Origin: an uncultured Roseburia sp.
GTDB taxonomy: Bacteria; Bacillota; Clostridia; Lachnospirales; Lachnospiraceae
Length of the DNA stretch: 33,260 nucleotides
Direction of reading: 5' to 3'
Assembly: GCA_947062675.1 (NCBI GenBank)
Contig: CAMSQM010000032.1
Span: forward strand, 1-33,260
Positions 16,572 through 23,595 of this stretch are shown in pieces. The translations under genes were made by a program, and so were the position numbers. Every line of letters begins with the position of its first letter. Positions within the stretch are counted from its first letter, which is position 1. The notes beneath the pieces were generated by a model, which worked only from the letters and a program-made list of their open reading frames with translations, was not told the origin of the DNA and searched no databases.

Positions 16572-16634
16572 GTGTGCGCGGGCGCGCTGCCGGATGAGCC
16601 GCCCGGAAGACCGGGAATACAGAAGGGGAGATGA

Positions 16635-17471
16635 ATGAAATACTACATAAAAGAAATGAGAGTGCACCATTATATCAAGAACCTGCTGATTTTTGCCGCC
16701 GCGGTCTTCGGCGGACAGATGTTTGTCATGGAGAACGCGATCAGGGGAGGCTGGGGGTTTGCCGCATTCTGCATGATCTCTTCTGTCGTCTATATTATGA
16801 ATGATATCAGGGACGTGGAAAAGGACCGGCAGCATCCGGCAAAATGCAGACGGCCGGTTGCCGCCGGCGATATCACATGCAGAGGGGCATGGACGCTGGC
16901 GGCCGTTCTGTTCATCGCCTCGCTGGTCTGTAATTTTATGATATTCAGGGTGGATTCCACGCTTCTGCTGCTCGTGTACTTTTTCCTCAACCTGGGATAT
17001 AGTTTTGGCTGGAAAGAAATTCCCATTGTGGATGTGGCGGTGCTTGTGTCGGGATTTCTGCTTCGCATTCTCTATGGCGCCGTGATCACGGAGATTCAGA
17101 TTTCGAGCTGGCTTTATCTCACCGTGATCACGCTGGCGTTCTACTTTGCGCTGGGAAAGCGGCGGAATGAGCTCAGACGGCTCAAATCGGGAGATACCAG
17201 AAAAGTTCTGCAGTTTTACACCGAAGGATTTCTGGAAAAAAATATGTATATGTGTCTGGCGCTCGCGAACACATTTTATGCGCTGTGGAGTATGGATGAG
17301 GTGACGGTGTGGACGGTTCCGGTGGTGCTGCTCATCTGCATGCGCTATAGTCTCGACGTGGAGGGGGATTCGGACGGGGATCCGGTCGAGGTGCTGGTGC
17401 ATGACAAATATCTGATTCTGCTGTGTGCGGGGTATCTGGTAATTATGTTTGTTCTGCTCTATATGATATAG
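16635..17471 (+). CDS. UbiA-family prenyltransferase, like decaprenyl-phosphate phosphoribosyltransferase
   Basis: This 278-aa membrane protein has about eight helices. HHYIKNLLIFAA at the N-terminus and YIMNDIRDVEKDRQHP (about 54-69) give the prenyl-diphosphate-binding NDxxDxxxD motif; KCRRPVAAGDI follows. This arrangement is closest to enzymes that attach phosphoribose to polyprenyl phosphate, the first step toward lipid-linked pentose donors. The second aspartate-rich motif is less clear (LDVEGDSDGDP near the C-terminus). The stop lies only 16 bases before the chaperone-like cluster. The specific substrate is inferred. Confidence 0.82.
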   Translation: MKYYIKEMRVHHYIKNLLIFAAAVFGGQMFVMENAIRGGWGFAAFCMISSVVYIMNDIRDVEKDRQHPAKCRRPVAAGDITCRGAWTLAAVLFIASLVCNFMIFRVDSTLLLLVYFFLNLGYSFGWKEIPIVDVAVLVSGFLLRILYGAVITEIQISSWLYLTVITLAFYFALGKRRNELRRLKSGDTRKVLQFYTEGFLEKNMYMCLALANTFYALWSMDEVTVWTVPVVLLICMRYSLDVEGDSDGDPVEVLVHDKYLILLCAGYLVIMFVLLYMI

Positions 17472-17487
17472 GGGAATGGAGATCTTT

Positions 17488-18051
17488 ATGGAGAAAACGA
17501 TCACGGACCGGCAGCTTCTGACCGAAGTGCTGACAAGACTTGGTGACCGGCAGATATCTGCCCTCGTGGAGGATCTGGGACGGGAGAGCCCTGCGGGAAG
17601 GAAGCTTCTGAAGATCCTTGAGGAAATCCCGGGAGAGCGGGAAGCAGGTGCACAGGAACTAAAAGAGATGCTGAAGAGAGAGCTGGAACTGTCGCAGGGC
17701 AGCGGAAAAGGATTTTTTGAGGCGCTGATTGGCTTCGTGGACAGGGCGCAGAAAAAAGATTCCGAGGTCTATAATGCGGCTGGCATGAACCGCTCGCTCT
17801 GGTACCGCCTGAGGGATCACAGGACGGCGCGGACCAGCAAGCAGAATGTTCTGAAAATGGCGCTGATTCTGAAGCTCGATTACTGGGAACTATATTATCT
17901 GGTGAATCTGGCGGGATATTCCCTCCTGCCGTCGGAGGACAGTACGGACAAAATCGTGGCGTTCTGTGTCAGACATGGTCTGTATGATACGGCGCGGGTC
18001 GATGAACTGCTGGTGGAGGCCGGGGAAGAGCCCTTGTTTTCGGAGAGCTGA
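17488..18051 (+). CDS. Helix-turn-helix-like protein at the head of the chaperone-like cluster
   Basis: The 187-aa soluble protein has a helical N-terminal half. The C-terminal domain (about 85-187) reads SEVYNAAGMNRSLWYRLRDH, then SKQNVLKMALILKLDYWELY, LAGYSLLPSEDSTDKIVAFC and GLYDTARVDELLVEAGEEPL. I recognise this as a compact HTH-like module found at the C-terminus of many clostridial proteins of uncertain role. It could bind DNA or act as an adaptor. GGAG with six bases of spacing supports the ATG at 17488 over the one at 17476. It starts 16 bases after the UbiA gene and is followed 24 bases later by the next gene, so it is cotranscribed. Confidence 0.75.
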   Translation: MEKTITDRQLLTEVLTRLGDRQISALVEDLGRESPAGRKLLKILEEIPGEREAGAQELKEMLKRELELSQGSGKGFFEALIGFVDRAQKKDSEVYNAAGMNRSLWYRLRDHRTARTSKQNVLKMALILKLDYWELYYLVNLAGYSLLPSEDSTDKIVAFCVRHGLYDTARVDELLVEAGEEPLFSES

Positions 18052-18075
18052 TGGCGGGGCGGAAAGGATTTTTGA

Positions 18076-19515
18076 ATGAAACTGAATGGAATCAGAATCT
18101 TAAATACAGGAAGTCTGAGACAGCATTTTAACCTGCCGGAAGTCTGGGCGCAGACGGATAACGGCGTGCTGCGGGAATGTGAGGAAGAGCTGGCGGCGCG
18201 CGGGGAAGGGACTGCGGAAGGAGCGCTGGCGGGAAAAATAGCGGGTCTTTTAAAAGCATATGAGACAGAGGAAGGGCTGACAGCGGGGCTTTCAGGGGTG
18301 TACCGGGATGGTACGTGGGATTTTTCCGCCCTGAAAGAGGCGCTCTGGCCCTTTCTTGCAAAGAGCAGGGATCATGCGGGAACTGATTTTTATTCCAGAA
18401 ACGGCGCCGGGATCCGGAAGCTGACCGGAGCGGGCGCTCCGGCGTGGAATGAAAAAGCGGCTGCGCTGTGCTATGCGTTTCTGCTGCTGATGCTTCAGGT
18501 GAGGCCCAGGGGGGTGATCACGGAGGAGGAGATAGCGCTTGCGGCCTCAAAACTGCGGGCTCTGACTGGGGAGACGGAAAAATGGCGCGCGGAGGGCGCG
18601 GACGAAGGCTCTCCTTCGGTGCATGATCAGAGACACAGGTCCGCCGGCTGCGGAGAAGGCGCTGCGGAGGGCGGCGTCGCGGAAGCTTTCGGGCATCCCG
18701 ACGGAAGCGCGCAGGTCCGCGGGCCGGAGGGCGGTGTCGCGGAGGGGGCAGCTGCGGGCGGCGCGAGGCTGTATCCCTGTGAGTCCGGTGTGCTTTATTT
18801 AAAGGAAGGCAGAATCATAAACAGCCGAAACAGGCTGCTTTCTCCGGAAAATGAACAGATAGCCTGTTATGCGTACACAAAAGAGCTCGGTCTGATCGCG
18901 TTTACGCGGGAGGGGGAGCTCTCCGCCTGCGTGGAGCTCGGCGTGCGGTATGAAATTCTGCGGGGGCTGAGCGGCTTTCAGGGGGACGCCGGCCGGATCG
19001 TGATGGCCGCGGCCTGTGGAAAGATTTTTATTCTGCTCACGGACCGGGGGAGGGTTTTTAGCAACGTGCAGGAAGAACTGACGGGGTGGAAAGATATCCG
19101 CTGGGTCGGGGCGGGACTCAACAGCATCACGGCTGTCCGGGGAGTCGGGAGGAGTCTGCTGGAACTCGGCTCTGACGGAAGGCTGACGGAATATTCCGGC
19201 GTGCGCGCGGCTGCCACCAGAAGCGCGGACAGGCACAGATATGCCGTTCTGAAAGAAGACGGAACACTGCTGATGGACGACGGCGCCGTGGCAGGAAGTG
19301 TGAGCGCCGCAAATCTCTGCCGGGAGGGATATGTATACGCGTCCGGGAGCACCCTGTTTTTCCGGGCGTACGGCTCGGATACGGTGCAGAAATATACGGT
19401 TCCGGAAAAAGGGATGGCGGTGGAAGTGTGCCGGTACCGTTCGGATATTTACTATAGAATGGCCGGCGGCGGCCGGGAGTGGACCGGTGCGGCGGCGGCC
19501 GGAATGTTTTCCTGA
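18076..19515 (+). CDS. Hypothetical protein with helical N-terminus and RCC1/propeller-like C-terminus
   Basis: The 479-aa protein has no signal peptide. Residues 1-165 are mostly helical with a hydrophobic stretch AAALCYAFLLLMLQV (128-142). Residues 166-230 are a Gly/Ala/Glu-rich linker holding a 20-residue imperfect repeat (EGGVAEA, then EGGVAEG). From 231 on, short beta-strand units recur, such as LIAFTREGELSACV, IFILLTDRGRVFSN, LLELGSDGRLTEYS and YAVLKEDGTLLMDD, in the style of RCC1-like propeller repeats. Function is unknown; a scaffold or sensor inside the cluster is a guess. GAAAGGA lies seven bases upstream of the ATG. A 136-base gap with one short hairpin follows. Confidence 0.7.
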   Translation: MKLNGIRILNTGSLRQHFNLPEVWAQTDNGVLRECEEELAARGEGTAEGALAGKIAGLLKAYETEEGLTAGLSGVYRDGTWDFSALKEALWPFLAKSRDHAGTDFYSRNGAGIRKLTGAGAPAWNEKAAALCYAFLLLMLQVRPRGVITEEEIALAASKLRALTGETEKWRAEGADEGSPSVHDQRHRSAGCGEGAAEGGVAEAFGHPDGSAQVRGPEGGVAEGAAAGGARLYPCESGVLYLKEGRIINSRNRLLSPENEQIACYAYTKELGLIAFTREGELSACVELGVRYEILRGLSGFQGDAGRIVMAAACGKIFILLTDRGRVFSNVQEELTGWKDIRWVGAGLNSITAVRGVGRSLLELGSDGRLTEYSGVRAAATRSADRHRYAVLKEDGTLLMDDGAVAGSVSAANLCREGYVYASGSTLFFRAYGSDTVQKYTVPEKGMAVEVCRYRSDIYYRMAGGGREWTGAAAAGMFS

Positions 19516-19651
19516 TGTCTGCGGCTGATTTGGATAATCCGGTTTATCAGAAGAAATAGAAATCCGTGTTAATCTGGAATCAATAGATTCAGTGTGCAGA
19601 GGCAAAGAAGCCGGGCAGAAGGATGGCGGGAAATGCCGGAAGGAGGGGCAC

Positions 19652-20503
19652 ATGGAGGGGATTCTGGTATTTGCGGCGGTCATTGCGGTAATCCTGATTA
19701 CAGGTGCGGCGGTGACGGCGGGGAGAACCGGGCTGGGTCACGGACAGAGGCGGGAGCGCATCGCGGAGAAGACGAAGGACGGGGAGGCGGATCCTGCAGA
19801 AGAACAAAAGATACCAGAGATGCAGGTGCGCAGGCTGCGGGACTGCCTTCTTGAGACGGAGAAGAAGCTCTGGGAGATCCGGGAGGCGGAGCCCTATGAG
19901 GTGTTTTTTGACCGGTGCATGCTGCCGCTGCAGAACCTGCTGGGACTTGCGGCGCCGGCTGCGGGAAAGCTGCCGGAGGAAACACGGACGTACTATCTGC
20001 GGGATGTGATCGCAGGGCGTCTCGGCTCCGTGCTTAAGAATTCCGGCGGGAGCGTCAGAGGGCAGGTGCTGCTGCTTCCCGGGCAGAAAGAATCATTTCC
20101 GGAGGAAAAGACCCGGGAGCAGATCAGGAATCTCTCTGTGATGGAACTGGAAAAATATATCCGTGAGAATGAGCTGCGGATTGCGGCGGGAGAGATTGCG
20201 CTGCGCAAAAAGAGGATTGTGACGCAGCTCGGGGGTGTTCTGGAACAGCTGAGCGGGCCGGACGCCGGAGCGGACAAAGAGCGGACGGCCGACGCCGCCG
20301 GGCGCGTGCGCGCGGTTCTGGAGCAGAACGGGATATATCCGATGTTTGCGGGGGACGACAGGCTGGCGGGATATCCGGGGCTGCGCAGACGGTTTATGCC
20401 GCCGGACAGTTACGGACTCCGGTATCCCGGCCTTTTTATTGAGCAGAACGGAGTCCCGGAGGTGCTCGGGGCTGGTATCGGAATGGATGATTGCGGGGGA
20501 TGA
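19652..20503 (+). CDS. Membrane-anchored GrpE-like protein (paralog of the next gene)
   Basis: The 283-aa protein starts at the ATG with GGAAGGAGGGG just upstream; an in-frame ATG at 19592 is less likely. Residues 3-24 (ILVFAAVIAVILITGAAV) form one transmembrane helix, followed by a charged segment and a short coiled coil (about 52-80). The conserved core has YEVFFDRCMLPLQNLLGLA, MELEKYIRENELRIAAGEIA, RIVTQLGGVL, NGIYPM and LRYPGLFIEQNGVPEVLGA. The same blocks recur in the next protein. Coiled coil plus a small domain next to an Hsp70 suggests a GrpE-like exchange factor or a co-chaperone, but sequence identity to GrpE itself is not evident. Confidence 0.75.
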   Translation: MEGILVFAAVIAVILITGAAVTAGRTGLGHGQRRERIAEKTKDGEADPAEEQKIPEMQVRRLRDCLLETEKKLWEIREAEPYEVFFDRCMLPLQNLLGLAAPAAGKLPEETRTYYLRDVIAGRLGSVLKNSGGSVRGQVLLLPGQKESFPEEKTREQIRNLSVMELEKYIRENELRIAAGEIALRKKRIVTQLGGVLEQLSGPDAGADKERTADAAGRVRAVLEQNGIYPMFAGDDRLAGYPGLRRRFMPPDSYGLRYPGLFIEQNGVPEVLGAGIGMDDCGG

Positions 20504-20506
20504 GTG

Positions 20507-21418
20507 ATGGCTGGAGCGAAAAAGGGCATCAGAAAAGCAGAGGTGAACGATAAAGTGGTCCGCTGCCGGGATCCCAGGGATTCCAGGGCGTACCGTGAGC
20601 TGGAAGAGAAAAACCGCAGGCTTCTGGCGGAAAAGAGGCAGATGGAAGTGCAGCTGAATCTGCTGCGAAAAAAAATCGGCAGCCTTACGGCGGAAAAAAA
20701 TGATTTAGAGAAGCAGAACAGGGAACAGTCCGGAAAGCTGAGAGCGCACCTGACGGAGGAGTTTTTGCGGCTGCAGGAGGAATTTCACGCGATTGAGGCG
20801 GGGAGGTCTTATGAGACATTTTTTGATGATCATGTGCTCCCGCTTCAGATGCTTCTGGGGGTTGCGGAGGCGTATGATTCGCTGTCCGGGGAAAAAGTGG
20901 CCTGCTATATGGAGGATGTGATCCGGACGGAACTCTCCGGGGCCGTGGAGCGCGCCGGGGGCTGCGTCTGCACGGGGCGGGAGATTGTGCTGCCGGAACG
21001 GGGAGAGAAGAACCCGCAGCAGGAAGCTCTGCGGCAGAAGCTGCGCGACGAGCCGCTTCCGGAGATTGAGCGCTATATCCGGGAGGACCGTATCCGCGCA
21101 GGGCTGGGCCGTATCGCCCTGAAAAAGCGGCAGATTGTATCGGCGCTCGGGGGAGTGTTTGTGGCGCTGCAGGGTGCGGACAGAGAGCAGCTGACAGACA
21201 GGGAGTTTGTCTGCGGACTGGCAGCGGAAGTGCGCCGCATTTTTGAGGAAAACGGGATCTATCCGATGGCGTCGTCAGATGCGCGGCTGGACGAATTCCC
21301 GGAGCTGAAAAAGAGGTTTGGTACGGCCGGTGAGCATTCGATCCGGTATCCGGGGCTGTTTATCAGAAGAGAAGAAAAGTTCGAAGTCCTTGGGGCGAAT
21401 ATCGGGACTGGCGACTGA
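20507..21418 (+). CDS. Soluble coiled-coil GrpE-like protein (paralog of the preceding gene)
   Basis: The 303-aa protein begins just after the previous stop, at ATG 20507 (GTG 20504 is possible). Residues 27-97 form a long coiled coil rich in Glu, Lys, Arg and Leu. The core (101-303) aligns with the preceding protein: YETFFDDHVLPLQMLLGVA, LPEIERYIREDRIRAGLGRI, QIVSALGGVF, NGIYPM and IRYPGLFIRREEKFEVLGAN. It has no membrane segment. The two look like an ancient tandem duplication, one tethered and one free. Position directly upstream of the Hsp70-like gene mirrors grpE-dnaK order, which supports a nucleotide-exchange or adaptor role by inference. Confidence 0.77.
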   Translation: MAGAKKGIRKAEVNDKVVRCRDPRDSRAYRELEEKNRRLLAEKRQMEVQLNLLRKKIGSLTAEKNDLEKQNREQSGKLRAHLTEEFLRLQEEFHAIEAGRSYETFFDDHVLPLQMLLGVAEAYDSLSGEKVACYMEDVIRTELSGAVERAGGCVCTGREIVLPERGEKNPQQEALRQKLRDEPLPEIERYIREDRIRAGLGRIALKKRQIVSALGGVFVALQGADREQLTDREFVCGLAAEVRRIFEENGIYPMASSDARLDEFPELKKRFGTAGEHSIRYPGLFIRREEKFEVLGANIGTGD

Positions 21419-21438
21419 GAAAGCGTGGTGAAGAGGAT

Positions 21439-23595
21439 ATGGGGCAGCAGGAGATGTGGAATGATTCGCAGACTGCCGTGATGGATCCGGAGGAAGCCGG
21501 AGTAGCGGGAATTGACTTCGGAGCCGGTGAGATCACCGGAAGCCGGGCTGTTTTCCGGTACGGCAGACTGGAGCTGCGTGATCTGGAGACGGACAACAAT
21601 CACCGGAAATGGATTTATACCGCCTATAATGATGAGCACAGGGTGGTCGGGGAAGAGTGTCTGAAATATCCCGGAGAGATATATACGAATTTCAAGCGGA
21701 ATCCGGAGGACGCGGAAGAGCTCTACGGGAAGCGGCTGACAGGGGCATATACCTACGGATACCTTATGGAAAAGGCGTTCTGCTGCAGTGTGCGCGATAT
21801 GATCCGCAACAGGGATATCATCGGGGACTGCGGGGGAAAAGAGGAAAAAGACCTGTATCTGTTCGTCGGCCGCCCTGCGGGCAATGCCTGGGAGCTGCAT
21901 GAAAAGGAATACCGGGAGATCCTGGAGGGAAGCCTGCATGAGATTGCGGAAAAGCCCGTCGCGCTGGAGGGCGGCGTATCGGTGCGGATCAGGCCGCATG
22001 TCATTGTCTATTCGGAGGCGGAAGCCGCGATGGCAAATGAATATTACCGCGGAAATATCGCGCCGGACGAGACGGTTGTCGTGATCGACGGGGGAAGCAG
22101 CACATTCGACTGTGTGATAGTCCGGAACGGGAGGGTGCTGAATGAGTACAGCCGTCAGGTGGGCGCCGGGATGCTGGAACGGAACATGTTCGATCTGTGT
22201 CTTCTCGGGGAAGAGGCCGCCGCTCTCTCGTTTGACGAGAGAAGGAGCCGCCGGGAGGAGATGGCAGGATGGGTCAGCGACAGTGTGGGAAACCACATGA
22301 TACAGCTGCGCCGCAGAAAAGAAGAGTATTTCGGGCCGAACGGAAATGACGGGAATCAGTATGACAGATATCCTCTTCTTGTGAAGGGTGCCAGGGTGCT
22401 CAGCGACATTGACGACGCGTTTATGAATACCGTGATTCACCGGATGCCGGTGCGCATTGACCGCAGTTATCTGGACGAGGAAGATGCGTTCGGGGGAAAT
22501 CACACGCAGGATTATCCTGATTTTTACCACGCCGTGCGGGCGTTTTTTGAGGGGGCGCGGGCGCGCTGTGCGGATAAGACGACCGGGGAGCCGGTGCAGG
22601 CGGACCGGATCATTCTGACCGGAGGGGCGACCGTTATGCCGTTTGTGCAGGAGCTTGCGGCGGAAGTATTTCAGACGGACAGCAGGGGGATCCGTATGGA
22701 GGCCCCGTCGGGTGACCGCCGCTACTCCGTCTCAAGAGGGCTGGCCTATATGGGTTATGTGGAACTGACAAAATACCGCGAATCCCTGCGGACCCGCAGT
22801 GAGGTACATCAGACGTTCCGGCAGCTTCGGGCTGAGATGATCTTTCGTGTCCGGGCTGTCTGCGCGGAGGAGATCTGGAAAGAGTTTTATCTGAAAAATC
22901 TGGGACAGTGGGCGCTGGATGACGAAAAGCAGACGCTTAAGGACTGGCTGAACATGGGATATCACATTCCGGTCGATGTTGTCCGGGAGTGCGTCGGGAA
23001 GCTTCTGGCCGAGAAAGATGTGGTCGGCACGGTCAACCGTGTGCTTGCGGAGAATTTTCACCGGCTGTTTCCGGGGGAGGCGCGCAGATACGAGGCGGGC
23101 GTCCGCAGGGAAGAGATCCTGACTGCGTTCGGGGGCGAGCTCGGACAGATCACCGTCACCCTGAACAATCTTCTCGGTCTGCGGCAGAGGATGAGAAACT
23201 TTTTTCATTTTCTCGGAATGCGCGAAATCAGCTGGCAGACAGTTCTGACGCCGGAAGAAAAGCGGAAGATAAAAGATCATGTCCGCGAGAACAAACCGGG
23301 TATTATGAGCGGTCTGTCGGCTCAGATTGCGGAGAAGACGCATACGGCCGTGAACCGCATATACGACACGATGCTTGAGAATACCGACCGGTCGCTCGAC
23401 GCCTATATGGAAGGTCTGATGCCGTATTTCGTGCGCAGCGCGGCGGAGAGAAGGGCATTCGGGGAAGACAAAGCGCAGCCAGAAGAGGGAAGCGGTAAAG
23501 CGCCGTGGGAGCGCGCGGCAGAATGCGATGCGGCGCCCGGCGCGCAGAAGGGGGATGCCGGTGCGGCGGAAAGGGACAGCCAATGTCAAGAATGA
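21439..23595 (+). CDS. Divergent Hsp70/actin-fold ATPase
   Basis: The 718-aa protein carries the actin/Hsp70 ATPase motifs: phosphate-1 AGIDFGAGEITGSR (23-36), phosphate-2 VVVIDGGSSTFDCVIV (213-228) and the adenosine loop RIILTGGATVMPF (390-402). Spacing fits an Hsp70 nucleotide-binding domain with insertions (about 255-385). The usual beta-sandwich substrate domain is not apparent. Residues 440-680 are instead mostly helical (KYRESLRTRSEVHQTFRQLR, then MRNFFHFLGMREISW), with an acidic, Ala/Gly-rich tail. The DnaK-type linker is not seen. So this is a specialised Hsp70 relative, not DnaK. Its end overlaps the AAA+ gene by 13 bases. The start at 21439 has a weak, close Shine-Dalgarno, and a start a few codons later is possible. 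Confidence 0.85.
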   Translation: MGQQEMWNDSQTAVMDPEEAGVAGIDFGAGEITGSRAVFRYGRLELRDLETDNNHRKWIYTAYNDEHRVVGEECLKYPGEIYTNFKRNPEDAEELYGKRLTGAYTYGYLMEKAFCCSVRDMIRNRDIIGDCGGKEEKDLYLFVGRPAGNAWELHEKEYREILEGSLHEIAEKPVALEGGVSVRIRPHVIVYSEAEAAMANEYYRGNIAPDETVVVIDGGSSTFDCVIVRNGRVLNEYSRQVGAGMLERNMFDLCLLGEEAAALSFDERRSRREEMAGWVSDSVGNHMIQLRRRKEEYFGPNGNDGNQYDRYPLLVKGARVLSDIDDAFMNTVIHRMPVRIDRSYLDEEDAFGGNHTQDYPDFYHAVRAFFEGARARCADKTTGEPVQADRIILTGGATVMPFVQELAAEVFQTDSRGIRMEAPSGDRRYSVSRGLAYMGYVELTKYRESLRTRSEVHQTFRQLRAEMIFRVRAVCAEEIWKEFYLKNLGQWALDDEKQTLKDWLNMGYHIPVDVVRECVGKLLAEKDVVGTVNRVLAENFHRLFPGEARRYEAGVRREEILTAFGGELGQITVTLNNLLGLRQRMRNFFHFLGMREISWQTVLTPEEKRKIKDHVRENKPGIMSGLSAQIAEKTHTAVNRIYDTMLENTDRSLDAYMEGLMPYFVRSAAERRAFGEDKAQPEEGSGKAPWERAAECDAAPGAQKGDAGAAERDSQCQE

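Noticed and set aside
15936..17504. A 522-codon minus-strand frame opposite the second acyltransferase and the UbiA gene
   Set aside because: It is antisense to two genes with clear families and membrane topology. Its composition (many His, Gln, Arg, Pro) is typical of reverse frames in GC-rich coding DNA.
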